Counted from the stretch's first letter, positions 44,878 through 55,098 are shown. The stretch: DNA of 64,000 nucleotides from Halanaerobiales bacterium (GCA_016278485.1 JADQBT010000002.1:103591-167590); one strand, 5' to 3'. The notes: a model not told the origin generated them from the letters alone. Translations and numbers: made by a program.

Positions 44878-45519
44878 TTAATCATCATTAATTAAAGCTT
44901 TAAATAATTCGCCTGATTTACCTGCCTCCAAAAGTGCTCTTATAATATTACCTTTTTCATAATGAATATATCCTCTAAGTAGGTGAGAATATTCATTATC
45001 CTTAATTTCCATTGCATTATCTAATTGAATTTCAGCCTTGTCATATTCTTTGAATTCAATATAAGCTGCGGCTAAATGATTTTTACTCCAAAGATTTTCT
45101 GGATCGATTATTATTAAATTTTCAAAAAATGAAGCAGCTTTTCTATAATCTTCAAATACTACAGCAGCAAAGCCAGCTAGATTATTATCTAAAATTTGTT
45201 TGTTTAGATTCCTTGTATTATTTAACTTTAAAAATCTTTCGATTTTATTTTTTTGTTTGCTACTAACCATATCTTGGTTTAACTCGTCATCTAACTCATC
45301 AAAAAAATCATAAGATTTTTTGATATCACCAATATTAGCTAGACCAACTGCATATTTAAATTTAATTGAAATTTCAGTTGGATTATTCCGATAATTTTTT
45401 TCGTATTTCGCAACAAAATCATGCCAATTGTATAATGATTCGGCTTGAACAGCATTTATATTTAAAATAAATACAGCAAAAAAGATTATAATAATTGTTG
45501 TATATATTTTTGCTTTAAT
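44878..45519 (-). CDS. Secreted TPR-repeat protein, ATT start
   Basis: A 213-residue protein with a signal peptide (hydrophobic to about residue 22, then VQAES) and TPR-like helices, clearest at FENLIIIDPENLWSKNHLAAAYIEFKEYDKAE. Function unknown; a periplasmic scaffold is likely. GAGG stands eight bases before an ATT codon (45519-45517) that would give Met-Lys-Ala-Lys, a normal signal-peptide start. The only standard start, GTG 45528, is part of the SD itself. No other ATG, GTG or TTG occurs near the N-terminus. Confidence 0.7.
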   Translation of the reverse strand: MKAKIYTTIIIIFFAVFILNINAVQAESLYNWHDFVAKYEKNYRNNPTEISIKFKYAVGLANIGDIKKSYDFFDELDDELNQDMVSSKQKNKIERFLKLNNTRNLNKQILDNNLAGFAAVVFEDYRKAASFFENLIIIDPENLWSKNHLAAAYIEFKEYDKAEIQLDNAMEIKDNEYSHLLRGYIHYEKGNIIRALLEAGKSGELFKALINDD

Positions 45520-45553
45520 TATAATCACCTCTAAAGAACAGTTCTAGAATAGC

Positions 45554-45793
45554 CTAGGAATTTTTAATTAATTTAAGGAAGCCTTCAACTTTTTCTACAG
45601 GAGCTATTGTTGAAATTGCATGTTTATAAATCATTTGATCTCTACCATCGCTGTGTAAAATAATTGTAAAATTATCAAAGCCAATTACCTTTCCTTTGAG
45701 TTGATATCCATTCACAAAATATATTATAACCTCTAACTTTTTAGCTTTAATATAATCTAAAATGTCATCCTGATAATTAATCTGACTTTTCAT
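45554..45793 (-). CDS. hfq: RNA chaperone Hfq
   Basis: A 79-residue Sm-like protein. Sm1 is seen as VIIYFVNGYQLKGKVIGFDNFTIIL, and Sm2 as MIYKHAISTI. It forms hexameric rings that pair small RNAs with mRNAs. The location downstream of miaA, with a thioredoxin gene between, is conserved in clostridia. AAGGAGG precedes ATG by ten bases. Confidence 0.95.
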   Translation of the reverse strand: MKSQINYQDDILDYIKAKKLEVIIYFVNGYQLKGKVIGFDNFTIILHSDGRDQMIYKHAISTIAPVEKVEGFLKLIKNS

Positions 45794-45860
45794 AATAATT
45801 TAGCCTCCTTTTTTTCTCTAATTGTAAATTTCAAGATATAGTTCAAAATTCCTGCTTTCT

Positions 45861-46181
45861 TTAAAAATAATATTTTAGTTGATAATATAAATCGTTTGGC
45901 AATCTCACTCCAAAACCAGTATAAACGACTTCAGCATTTTTAAAGATTTTAATAACTGGAACACTTGTTACTCCATATTGTTTAAACAAACTTTGATTTT
46001 GATTTAATTTAATTTCATATAAACTTAAATCAGGAAAATTATCTATAATTTTTTCAATGTTGTTTTTAGCAATTTGACAATACCCACAATTTTCAGTTGA
46101 AAAAAATAATAAGAAATTATCTTTATCTTTTATTAACTTATGCAAAATGTTTTGATCAATAATCATAAATTTTTTACTCAT
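45861..46181 (-). CDS. Thioredoxin-like protein
   Basis: A 106-residue thioredoxin-fold protein with active site CGYC at residues 32-35 and the cis-Pro segment VTSVPVIKIF. The CGYC site differs from the classical CGPC and resembles glutaredoxin-like or bacterial thioredoxin variants, so its redox potential may be less reducing. No signal peptide, so it is cytosolic. It starts one base after the miaA stop codon and is likely co-expressed. Confidence 0.85.
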   Translation of the reverse strand: MSKKFMIIDQNILHKLIKDKDNFLLFFSTENCGYCQIAKNNIEKIIDNFPDLSLYEIKLNQNQSLFKQYGVTSVPVIKIFKNAEVVYTGFGVRLPNDLYYQLKYYF

Positions 46182-46182
46182 T

Positions 46183-47139
46183 TTATACTTTTTTCTCCTT
46201 AAATTCTAATTCTATTTTCTCCAAAATTAATTTTTCAACCTCTTCTTGATCTTGATCATCAAGATTAAACCATTGATATGCATCATCTCTTCTAAACCAG
46301 GTCAGCTGTCTTTTAGCAAAATTTCTAGTTCTTTGCTTAATATTATAAACTGCTTTATCAAGAGTAATCTCCCCAGATAAATATGCAAATAATTCTTTAT
46401 AGCCAAGAGCTTGTCGAGCTGTTTTACTTAATTTTTCATATTTATTTTGCAAAGTTCTTACTTCATCAAGTAGACCTTCTGCAAGCATTGTATCAACTCT
46501 TTGATTAATTTTACGGTAAAGATTTTCCCGATCTCTTTTTAGACAAAATTTAATTGTGTGATATCTATTCGACTTTTCTTTTTGTCTTTTTTTGTAATAT
46601 GTTTTTGTCTTACCAGTTAGTTGATATACTTCAATTCCTCTAATAACCCTACGCAGATCATTGGGATGTAATTTTTCAGCAAGAGGTGGATCAATCCTTG
46701 CTAGTTTACTATGAACAAATTCAGTTCCTTTTTCTTCTGCTTCCTTTGTGAGATGTTCTCTTAATTCATAATCTGGTTCCATTTCTGGCAACATAAAACC
46801 CTCAACTACTGATTTGATATATAAACCTGTTCCCCCCACCATTAGCGGCAGATGACCTCTTTCCTTAATTTCTGGTATTAATTGATCAACTTTTTTTTGA
46901 TAATCAGCTACAGAAAAATTTTTGCTGGGAGAAATTATATCAAGCATATGATGGGGAATATTTTTTCTAATATTTTTTGTAACTTTATCAGTACCAATAT
47001 CCATATCCTGATATATTTGCATTGAATCAGCTGATATTATTTCACAGTCTAATTTAGTGGCAATAGATAAAGATAAAGATGTCTTTCCACTGGCGGTCGG
47101 CCCAGTGATTATAACTAATGGTAATTTAGAATTGATCAT
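46183..47139 (-). CDS. miaA: tRNA dimethylallyltransferase MiaA
   Basis: A 318-residue enzyme that adds the isopentenyl group to A37 of tRNAs reading UNN codons. P-loop GPTASGKTSLS is at the N-terminus, with SADSMQIYQDMDIGT and the substrate loop GGTGLYIKSV further on. The length is normal. It overlaps mutL by four bases (ATGA). MiaB, encoded in the same cluster, then methylthiolates the product. Confidence 0.95.
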   Translation of the reverse strand: MINSKLPLVIITGPTASGKTSLSLSIATKLDCEIISADSMQIYQDMDIGTDKVTKNIRKNIPHHMLDIISPSKNFSVADYQKKVDQLIPEIKERGHLPLMVGGTGLYIKSVVEGFMLPEMEPDYELREHLTKEAEEKGTEFVHSKLARIDPPLAEKLHPNDLRRVIRGIEVYQLTGKTKTYYKKRQKEKSNRYHTIKFCLKRDRENLYRKINQRVDTMLAEGLLDEVRTLQNKYEKLSKTARQALGYKELFAYLSGEITLDKAVYNIKQRTRNFAKRQLTWFRRDDAYQWFNLDDQDQEEVEKLILEKIELEFKEKKV

Positions 47140-48908
47140 CTTCTACCAAGCCCCTTTTCAATTTCAGACTGAGTTAGTTTAATCATTATTGGTCTACCAT
47201 GAGGACATCGAAAAGGATTTTCCGTTTTTAGTAGTTGTTTAATTAAATTTAAACTTTCTTTTCTGTGTAATATTTTACCAGCTTTGATAGCAGTTCTACA
47301 GGAAAGATATTTTAACATTCTTTCTTTAATCTTTGATTTATTAGATATTTTACCATCCTCCAATAAATCAGAAATAAATTCTTCAATTATATTTCTGGTG
47401 GACTTGTTTTTTAAAAAATGGGGAATCTCTTGAATAAGGATTGTGTTACCACCAAAATCATCAAACATAATTCCCATATTTAATAATTCATCTTGGTAAA
47501 AAAGAACTAATTCTTTTTCTTCAGGTGTAAGTTCCAATTTTAATGGCATTAATAATGCTTGCCGATTATTTTCGTTTTGATCATAATTTTTAGCTAACTG
47601 ATCAAAAAGTACACGTTCGTGAGCATTATGTTGATCGATAACGTTAAGTTCACCTTCATATTCAATAACTAAATAACTATTCATTATTTGACCTAAGAAG
47701 TTAAAAGAATATTCCTCAGCTACTAAATTATCGGTTTGTTCTTGTTTATAATTATGATTAACTATATATTGTTTATTTTGTGAATTCTCCTCAGTATATT
47801 CTTTATTTATATAATTACTATTTTGACCATAATTAGATTTATTAATATTATTAAAATTAAAATTTTTCCTGATCGGATTTGATTTCTCTTTTGATTTAGT
47901 TTTATATTCTGGAGCTGGTTTATCCTTTTTAATTATTGATCTGATAGATTTACTAATAACATCACTAATAATTTTGTTACGACTAAATTTTATTTCTCTT
48001 TTTGTAGGATGAACATTAATATCTACCAGTATGGGATTTAATTTAATAAATAAGAACACAAGTGGATGTCTTCCCGGAGGAAGTAAACCTTGATAACCGG
48101 TTTCGACAGCTTTAAGTAGATAATTATTATAAACACTTCTTTGATTGACAAAAAAATGTAAGTGGGTCCTATTTGATCTATTCAAATTAGGATTAACAAG
48201 ATAACCAGTTAATTTGATATAGCGATCCTCTACATCAATTTCAATTAAATTATCGATTAATTCTTTATCATAAATCTTATAGATAGTATCTTTTAATTTG
48301 CCTGTGCCAGGTGTATTAATTACAGTTTGACCATTATGAACTAAGCGGAAGTTTATTTCTGGATAGGCAAGAGCCTCTCTACTGATTATTTTACTTATAT
48401 GACCAAATTCCGTACTATTTGTTTTCAGATACTTATATCGGGCTGGAGTATTAAAAAAAAGATCTCTGACTATAATTTCAGTTCCTTGTGGACAGCCAAC
48501 CACTTCTTTAGAAATATATTGGCCTCCTTCAATATTTAACTGATAACCGATTTTGCTTTCCTTTTGCTTAGAAAAAACTTCCATCCTAGCCACAGAAGCA
48601 ATACTTGCCAATGCTTCTCCACGAAAACCCAATGTTCGTAACGAATAAAGATCGTTAATTTCTTTTATCTTACTAGTTGCATAACGAGAAAAAGCTAGTT
48701 CTAGTTCTTTTCCGTGAATACCCGAACCATTATCTTTGACTCTAATCCAAGTTTTTCCACCATCTTTTACATCGATGAAGATTCGATCAGCACCTGCATC
48801 AATAGAATTTTCAACTAGCTCTTTAACAACAGAAGCTGGCCTTTCGACTACTTCACCTGCAGAAATCTGATTAGCCACATTTTCAGGTAGTTGTATTATT
48901 TCTGACAT
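47136..48908 (-). CDS. mutL: DNA mismatch repair protein MutL
   Basis: A 590-residue protein. The N-terminal GHKL ATPase has ENSIDAGAD, DNGSGI and RGEALASIASV. A linker rich in Asn and Lys follows (about 330-400), then a C-terminal dimerisation/endonuclease domain. The endonuclease motif reads DQHNAHERVLFD, slightly different from the usual DQHAAHERxxYE. CPHGRP and SCRTAIKAGK are present, so a metal-dependent nicking MutL is likely. It starts one base before the mutS stop. Confidence 0.94.
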   Translation of the reverse strand: MSEIIQLPENVANQISAGEVVERPASVVKELVENSIDAGADRIFIDVKDGGKTWIRVKDNGSGIHGKELELAFSRYATSKIKEINDLYSLRTLGFRGEALASIASVARMEVFSKQKESKIGYQLNIEGGQYISKEVVGCPQGTEIIVRDLFFNTPARYKYLKTNSTEFGHISKIISREALAYPEINFRLVHNGQTVINTPGTGKLKDTIYKIYDKELIDNLIEIDVEDRYIKLTGYLVNPNLNRSNRTHLHFFVNQRSVYNNYLLKAVETGYQGLLPPGRHPLVFLFIKLNPILVDINVHPTKREIKFSRNKIISDVISKSIRSIIKKDKPAPEYKTKSKEKSNPIRKNFNFNNINKSNYGQNSNYINKEYTEENSQNKQYIVNHNYKQEQTDNLVAEEYSFNFLGQIMNSYLVIEYEGELNVIDQHNAHERVLFDQLAKNYDQNENNRQALLMPLKLELTPEEKELVLFYQDELLNMGIMFDDFGGNTILIQEIPHFLKNKSTRNIIEEFISDLLEDGKISNKSKIKERMLKYLSCRTAIKAGKILHRKESLNLIKQLLKTENPFRCPHGRPIMIKLTQSEIEKGLGRR

Positions 48909-48909
48909 A

Positions 48910-51513
48910 TTAATTCCTTTCTTCTTTTAGGTCTTGTTGCAATTTATACAAAAAGTTCATCGCTTCCATTGGTGTCATGTTTAATAAGTCTTGCTCATCA
49001 ATTTTTTTCAAAATAGAATTTCCCGCTTGAAATAGAGGTAATTGTTGATGTTTTTTATCAAATATAATCTTTTCTTTTTTTCTAACTGGCTGTTTGGATT
49101 TACTTTCAAGTTCATCCAATATATGTTGAGCATTTATAATAATTTCATCAGGTAGACCAGCTAATCTGGCTACTTCAATCCCATAACTTTGGTCAGCTCG
49201 TCCCGGAATGATTTTATGCAAAAAGTGAACACCAGAATTATCTTCTTCTACTAAAACATTATAATTTTTCACTCCATTATATTCTTCTTCCAAACGTGTA
49301 AGTTCATGATAGTGAGTTGCAAACAGAGTGCGAGCCCCAATTCTTTCTGGATTATTAATATATTCACTAACAGCCCAAGCAATACTAACTCCATCATAAG
49401 TACTTGTACCACGACCAACTTCATCAAGAATAATCAAACTTTTTTCAGTACTATTATTGACTATATTAGCTACTTCATTCATTTCAACCATAAAAGTACT
49501 TTGTCCAGTTGTTAAATCATCACTAGCCCCGACTCTAGTAAAAATACGATCAGTTAAACCAATTTCTGCTGACTCAGCTGGTATAAAGCTACCAATTTGG
49601 GCCATCAAAACAATTAGGGCAACCTGACGCATATAAGTTGATTTTCCTGACATATTAGGTCCAGTAATTAATATAAATCTATCTTCTTGTCTGTTCAAAA
49701 AAGTATCATTAGGGACGAAATTACCATCTAGCATTTTTTCAACGACAGGATGTCGGCCTTGCTTAATTATTATTTGATCAGATTGGTTTATTTGAGGAAG
49801 AGTATAATTATTTTCAAGGGCTAAAATTGCTAAACCGGCAAGCACATCTAACACAGCTATAATATGTGCAGTAGTTTTAATTCTCTCCACAGATTGGCCA
49901 ACTTTATCTCTAATTTCAACAAACAAATTATATTCGAGTTCCTTAATCTTTTCTTCAGCTCCAAGAACAAGGGCTTCTTTCTCTTTCAGTTCAGGTATAA
50001 TATATCTTTCACTATTAGTTAAAGTTTGTTTTCTTTGATAATCATCAGGAACTTTATCTAAATTTGCATTTGTCACCTCAATATAATAACCGAAAACTTT
50101 ATTAAATCCGACTTTGAGAGAACTTATTCCTGTTCGTTCTTTTTCCTGTTTTTGCAATGAAGCTATCCAATCTTTACCTTGTTTAGTTGTATTACGTAAC
50201 TTATCAAGTTTTTCATGGTATCCATCTGCAATTATGCCACCTTCTGTCAATTGAGTAGGGGGTTCATTAATTAAAGAGTGATCTAAAAGTTCAAAAATAT
50301 CTTCTAAGTTTTCAAAATCAACTCTCATTTTCTTTAATAATTCACTGGAGAAATTCTCTAAGTAGTTTTCAACAATTGGTAAATGTCCCAGTGAACTTTT
50401 TAAAGCTACTAAATCACGTGCATTTGCTGATTGATAGGTAATCTTACCAAGAATTCGTTCTAAATCATATATTCCAGTTAGTTCATCACGAAGATTATTA
50501 AGCTGCATAAAATCAATCTGGATTTCTTCTAATGCGCCTTGTCTGGCTCTAATCTCTTCTAAATTAATGAGAGGTTGATTAATCCATTTTTTTATTAGTC
50601 TTCCCCCCATTGAAGTAATGGTTTTATCAATAATATCAAGTAAAGAACCATTCTTACTATTATCTCTAATAGTTGTTGTTAATTCGAGATTTCTACGGGT
50701 AGCAGAATCAAGTACCATAAAATCATTTAGTCTATATACTTGTAAACGATTAATGTGTGCAAGTGATCTTTTTTGTGTTTCACTCAAATAAAATAAGATT
50801 TCTCCAGCAGCTTGAGTTGCAGCAAACATTTCTTGACAACCAAAGCCAGCCAGTGATTTTACTTTGAAATGGTCTTTTAATTTCTTTTCAATCAATTCCA
50901 GATCTTTCTTGATAGGTTTATTGACAGTAAAATTATAAGTATCCTTAATTTCTTTATAATTAGACAGTTTCTTTAAAGAATTATTAATAATTAATTCGCG
51001 AGGTGCGATGCGGTGTAATTCATCCCAGAGTAAATTTATCTGTTCAAAGGGAAATTCAGTTAAATAAAACTCACCGGTAGATATATCAGCAAAGGAAAAT
51101 CCAACTTTATCTTTATACCTAATGGCAGCTGTTAAATAATTATTTTCATTATCGTTTAAAATTTCATTTTCTATTACAGTTCCAGGTGTGATAACCCGAA
51201 TTACATCTCTATCTACTATCCCAGATGCTTCAGCTGCATCTTCTATTTGTTCACAAATCGCAACTTTATAACCATTATTAATTAATTTAGCTATATAAGA
51301 ATCTGCTGAATGATGGGGTACCCCAGCCATAGGTGTCTTTTCTCCGCCCCCCTTATTACGAGCAGTAAGAGCGATATCAAGTAATTTAGCAGCAGTTTTT
51401 GCATCATCTCCAAACATTTCATAAAAATCACCCAAACGATAGAATAAAATTGTATCATTATATTTGTTTTTTAAATTATGATATTGTTGCATCATAGGTG
51501 TTAAATCAGCCAA
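48910..51513 (-). CDS. mutS: DNA mismatch repair protein MutS
   Basis: An 867-residue mismatch sensor. The N-terminal domain has the Phe-Tyr-Glu motif (FYEMFGDDA), followed by connector, lever and clamp domains. The ABC-type ATPase has Walker A GPNMSGKST, a conserved ATGQSTFMVEM, and LDEVGRGTSTYDG. The start is TTG 51513, eight bases after GAGG, giving the family N-terminus ADLTPMMQQY. The GTG at 51522 is inside the SD. Confidence 0.95.
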   Translation of the reverse strand: MADLTPMMQQYHNLKNKYNDTILFYRLGDFYEMFGDDAKTAAKLLDIALTARNKGGGEKTPMAGVPHHSADSYIAKLINNGYKVAICEQIEDAAEASGIVDRDVIRVITPGTVIENEILNDNENNYLTAAIRYKDKVGFSFADISTGEFYLTEFPFEQINLLWDELHRIAPRELIINNSLKKLSNYKEIKDTYNFTVNKPIKKDLELIEKKLKDHFKVKSLAGFGCQEMFAATQAAGEILFYLSETQKRSLAHINRLQVYRLNDFMVLDSATRRNLELTTTIRDNSKNGSLLDIIDKTITSMGGRLIKKWINQPLINLEEIRARQGALEEIQIDFMQLNNLRDELTGIYDLERILGKITYQSANARDLVALKSSLGHLPIVENYLENFSSELLKKMRVDFENLEDIFELLDHSLINEPPTQLTEGGIIADGYHEKLDKLRNTTKQGKDWIASLQKQEKERTGISSLKVGFNKVFGYYIEVTNANLDKVPDDYQRKQTLTNSERYIIPELKEKEALVLGAEEKIKELEYNLFVEIRDKVGQSVERIKTTAHIIAVLDVLAGLAILALENNYTLPQINQSDQIIIKQGRHPVVEKMLDGNFVPNDTFLNRQEDRFILITGPNMSGKSTYMRQVALIVLMAQIGSFIPAESAEIGLTDRIFTRVGASDDLTTGQSTFMVEMNEVANIVNNSTEKSLIILDEVGRGTSTYDGVSIAWAVSEYINNPERIGARTLFATHYHELTRLEEEYNGVKNYNVLVEEDNSGVHFLHKIIPGRADQSYGIEVARLAGLPDEIIINAQHILDELESKSKQPVRKKEKIIFDKKHQQLPLFQAGNSILKKIDEQDLLNMTPMEAMNFLYKLQQDLKEERN

Positions 51514-51540
51514 AGTATTCACCTCAGTCTAGCTATATTC

Positions 51541-51574
51541 TAAAACTAAACCTGAAAGTAGATACTTCCAGGTT
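51541..51574 (-). terminator. Terminator or attenuator between miaB and mutS
   Basis: AACCTG (51549-51554) pairs with CAGGTT (51569-51574), with AAGTA/TACTT inside. Read on the minus strand it ends in TTTAGTTTT. It follows miaB by 13 bases. Confidence 0.7.
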
Positions 51575-51586
51575 ATTAAAATCTTA

Positions 51587-52927
51587 TTATTTTATGATCT
51601 TGCTTAATTTACCATCAAGAGTCCAACTTTTTGCTTCTAATATTTTTACTTCAACTAGCCTGCCAATTAAATCAGGTGTTTTATCAATAAAAACAAGTTT
51701 GTTGCCTCTGGTTCGTCCTTCTAACCTTTGTGAATTATTTTTGCTTTCACCGGTAATAAATATTTCTTGTTTAGTACCGATCAGCTTTTTATTCTGTAGA
51801 TAACTTATTTCATTTTGTAAGTTCATCAGTCTTTCTAATCTTTCTTTTTTTACATTATCTTTTATTTGGTCTTCTTTGCGAGCAGCTGGTGTTCCTTTAC
51901 GCGGAGAATAAATAAAAGTATAGGCCATATCAAAGGAACATTCTTTTACAAGAGATAAAGTAGCCTGAAAATCTTTTTCTGTTTCTCCCGGAAAACCTAC
52001 GATAAAATCAGTTGAGATAGCAGCTTCAGGCATTTTCTCTTTTATAGATTCAATCAATTTAAGATAATAACTTCTTGTATAGCCTCTATTCATTGCTTTA
52101 AGCAGTTTATCACTACCTGATTGAACTGGTAGATGGAACTGTTCACAGATCTTTGTGGATTTTGAAATTGTATCTACTATTTCAAGACTGAAATCTCTAG
52201 GATGAGAAGTCATAAATCTTATTCTAAATAAGTTCTCAATCTTGTCCAGTTCTTTTAAAAGCTCAGCAAAGTTTTCCTTTTCAGAAAGATCCTTACCATA
52301 AGAATTTACATTTTGTCCAAGTAGAGTAATTTCCTTAACTCCATCTTCAACTAATTTTTTTACCTCTGTTACAATTGCAGAAATAGATCGGCTTCTTTCC
52401 CGCCCACGTACATAAGGGACAATGCAATAAGTACAAAAATTATCACATCCTTGAATAATTGATACCCAAGCTGTGTAATCTCCATCTCTTCTTGCAGGCA
52501 AGTCAGGAATTAGTCCTTCTTCTTCATCCCAGACTTCAACTAAACGATTACGATTTTTACTAATTTCTTCTATTAAATCAGGCAGATGATGTATATTATG
52601 TGTACCAAATATTAAGTCGACATGCTGATATTTCTTATATATCTCATCGACAGCTTCATCATGTTGCATCATACAACCGCCAATACCAATAATTAAATCT
52701 TTCTTTTTTTCTTTTAAAGGTTTTAAAGAACCTAGTTTACCATAGACTTTTAATTCTGCATTTTCTCTGATGATGCAAGTATTTAATAAAATAATATCTG
52801 CTTTATCTAGAGAATTAGTAGCTTGATAACCCATATTTTCAAGCATTCCTGCAAGTTTTTCTGAATCATGTTCATTCATCTGGCAACCATAGGTTATTAT
52901 ATTATAAAATTTATTATTATCATTCAT
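51587..52927 (-). CDS. miaB: tRNA methylthiotransferase MiaB
   Basis: A 446-residue radical-SAM enzyme that adds methylthio to i6A37 of tRNA. The N-terminal UPF0004 domain has three cluster Cys residues (YGCQMN, LLNTCIIRE, GIGGCM). The radical-SAM motif is CDNFCTYCIVPYVRGRE, and a C-terminal TRAM domain ends the protein. The length is normal. ATG follows GGAGTGA. It works downstream of MiaA from the same cluster. Confidence 0.95.
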   Translation of the reverse strand: MNDNNKFYNIITYGCQMNEHDSEKLAGMLENMGYQATNSLDKADIILLNTCIIRENAELKVYGKLGSLKPLKEKKKDLIIGIGGCMMQHDEAVDEIYKKYQHVDLIFGTHNIHHLPDLIEEISKNRNRLVEVWDEEEGLIPDLPARRDGDYTAWVSIIQGCDNFCTYCIVPYVRGRERSRSISAIVTEVKKLVEDGVKEITLLGQNVNSYGKDLSEKENFAELLKELDKIENLFRIRFMTSHPRDFSLEIVDTISKSTKICEQFHLPVQSGSDKLLKAMNRGYTRSYYLKLIESIKEKMPEAAISTDFIVGFPGETEKDFQATLSLVKECSFDMAYTFIYSPRKGTPAARKEDQIKDNVKKERLERLMNLQNEISYLQNKKLIGTKQEIFITGESKNNSQRLEGRTRGNKLVFIDKTPDLIGRLVEVKILEAKSWTLDGKLSKIIK

Positions 52928-52944
52928 TTAATCACTCCTGAATC

Positions 52945-53592
52945 TTAAAAATGCTTCATTTTATCGAGATTTTCATTCTTACCCATTACCACTAGTACAT
53001 CTTCTTCTAATATTTTATCATTAGCACCAGGTGCGATAATTATGTCTTGACCTCTTTTAACTGCCATCACATTAACATCAAATTTGCCTCTAAGTCCAAG
53101 TTCTGCAAGTGATTTACCAACCATTTTAGAAGATGCAATAATTTCAACAACACCATAATCTGGTGCAAACTCAATATAATCAAGAACATTTGAAGAAATT
53201 AAATTATGAGCAATTCTAACACCCATATCTCTTTCCGGATAAACAACCCGGTCTGCACCTACTTTAGTTAAAACTTTTCCATGTAATGTATCTGGTGCTT
53301 TTACTACAACATAGGGAACATTCAGTTCTTTTAGAATTAAAGTACATAAAATATTTGCATGAATATTATCACCAATACTAATAATAGCAACATCAAAATT
53401 TCTAACCCCAAGTGTTTTTAGAGCCTCTTCATCTGTTGCGTCTGCTTCAACTGCATGTGTTACGGTATCAGCAATATTTTGGATTCGCTCTCCATCTATA
53501 TCAATTGCAAGTACCTCATAATCATTCTCAGCTAGTGTTTCAGCTACACTTGAACCAAATCGACCTAGCCCTATTACTATAAATTGTTTCAT
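52945..53592 (-). CDS. ktrA: K+ uptake regulatory subunit TrkA/KtrA
   Basis: A 215-residue cytosolic gating subunit. The RCK-N Rossmann domain starts FIVIGLGRFGSSVAETL, and a C-terminal RCK-C/TrkA-C domain follows (about 135-215). It has a single RCK unit as in Ktr systems, not the double unit of Escherichia TrkA. It probably binds ATP/ADP or c-di-AMP and gates the channel encoded immediately upstream. AGGAGG precedes ATG. Confidence 0.9.
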   Translation of the reverse strand: MKQFIVIGLGRFGSSVAETLAENDYEVLAIDIDGERIQNIADTVTHAVEADATDEEALKTLGVRNFDVAIISIGDNIHANILCTLILKELNVPYVVVKAPDTLHGKVLTKVGADRVVYPERDMGVRIAHNLISSNVLDYIEFAPDYGVVEIIASSKMVGKSLAELGLRGKFDVNVMAVKRGQDIIIAPGANDKILEEDVLVVMGKNENLDKMKHF

Positions 53593-53623
53593 TTTTAACC
53601 TCCTGTGTCACTTAAATATTATC

Positions 53624-54949
53624 TTAACCAACCATCACTTTTTCCTTAGGATAATGATATATACCTTTTCTTTTTTGTTCTCCAAATGCAACAGCTAAAG
53701 TAAGTGGTCCTACGCGACCTGCAAACATTGTTAAAGTGATTAATAGACGACCAATATCGCTTAACTCGTCAGTAATACCGGTCGAAAGTCCAACTGTTGC
53801 AAAAGCAGAAACTGTTTCAAATAATAATTCTAAAAAGCTCATATTCGCTTCTGTGACAGTGAGTGTAATAGTTACAATTACAACTAGACTTAAAGCTAAA
53901 AGAGTAATTGATAATGTTTTAAAAATAATATCCTTATCAAGACGGCGATTATATACTTCAATATCCTCATTAACAGTAATCATGCTTTTGAGTGTAATTA
54001 GCATAACACCAAATGTAGTAGTTTTAATTCCACCACCAGTTGAGCCAGGGGACGCCCCAATAAACATTAATATAATTATAAAAAATAATGTTGAAATATG
54101 TAAAGCACCTGTTGGTACTGTATTAAATCCTGCTGTTCTTGGTGTGACTGCTAAAAACATAGATGCTAATATTTTTTCAAAAAAGGGTAAAGTTTTTAAT
54201 GTATTATTATATTCAAGAGCAAAAATAACTAAAAATCCAATAATAAGTAGAGATCCAGTTATAACTAGTACTATTTTTGTCTGAAGACTTGTTTTTTTAA
54301 ATTTAAAATTGTTTGTTAGTTCAACAATTACCCCAAACCCAATACCACCTAAAATAATTAATCCCATGATAATGAGGTTAACAGCAATATCGCCAGTGAA
54401 GTTTTCCAGACTATTGCCAAATATATCGAAACCGGCATTGTTAAATGCAGAAATCGAATGGAAAACAGCATTATAAAATGCTTCCCAAAAAGGGCGGTCT
54501 TTTATAAATCTGAAAAACAACAAGAGTGCACCTGTTCCTTCGATAGCAAATGTAAACCCTAAGACATATTGTATTAGTCTTACCAAACCAGAAATACCAA
54601 ACTGATTTAAATCTTCTTGAATAATTAGTCTTTCTTTAAGACTAATTTTCTTTCCTAAAACAAAAGCAATCATGGTAGACATTGACATAATACCAAGTCC
54701 ACCAACTTGGATCATTATCAGAATAACAATTTGTCCAAATAACGTAAACGCTGTTGCTGTATTGACAACAATTAATCCTGTAACACAGGTAGCGGAAGTT
54801 GCTGTAAATATAGCATCTATAAATCTTAAACCAGAACTATTTGTTGTTGCTATAGGTAACATTAAGAGAAAAGCACCCGTCATGATGACAGTTAAATAAC
54901 CTATAACTAAAAATTGGGCTGGTGTCAAACTGGACCGATTAAATTTCAT
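53624..54949 (-). CDS. ktrB: K+ uptake channel subunit TrkH/KtrB
   Basis: A 441-residue integral membrane protein with four repeated M1-P-M2 units. Selectivity-filter Gly residues can be recognised in TCVTGLIVVN, FNNAGFDIFG, RTAGFNTVP and TVGLSTGIT. It forms the K+-translocating pore and pairs with the downstream RCK subunit, 31 bases away. It is the first gene of a minus-strand run that continues to hfq. AGGGAGA precedes ATG. Confidence 0.9.
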   Translation of the reverse strand: MKFNRSSLTPAQFLVIGYLTVIMTGAFLLMLPIATTNSSGLRFIDAIFTATSATCVTGLIVVNTATAFTLFGQIVILIMIQVGGLGIMSMSTMIAFVLGKKISLKERLIIQEDLNQFGISGLVRLIQYVLGFTFAIEGTGALLLFFRFIKDRPFWEAFYNAVFHSISAFNNAGFDIFGNSLENFTGDIAVNLIIMGLIILGGIGFGVIVELTNNFKFKKTSLQTKIVLVITGSLLIIGFLVIFALEYNNTLKTLPFFEKILASMFLAVTPRTAGFNTVPTGALHISTLFFIIILMFIGASPGSTGGGIKTTTFGVMLITLKSMITVNEDIEVYNRRLDKDIIFKTLSITLLALSLVVIVTITLTVTEANMSFLELLFETVSAFATVGLSTGITDELSDIGRLLITLTMFAGRVGPLTLAVAFGEQKRKGIYHYPKEKVMVG

Positions 54950-55033
54950 AATAATCTCCCTCTAAATTCTTTGTTCATAATTCGAGACAATTATACTATA
55001 ATATTATCTAAAAGTAAAGTTTAGCTAATCTTA

Positions 55034-55065
55034 AAAAAGTAAAAAACTGGGGTAAAAGCCCCAGT
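55034..55065 (-). terminator. Terminator of the rubredoxin gene
   Basis: ACTGGGG (55046-55052) pairs with CCCCAGT (55059-55065). Read on the minus strand it ends in a long T run. It follows the rubredoxin stop by about 33 bases. Confidence 0.9.
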
Positions 55066-55098
55066 TAAAATTACTCTCTAAAATTTAATTTATATTCA

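Noticed and set aside
53736..54284. A 182-codon frame antisense to ktrB, and similar antisense frames in gyrB and elsewhere
   Set aside because: Low-complexity mirror of a hydrophobic coding sequence; no SD, and the opposite gene is clear.
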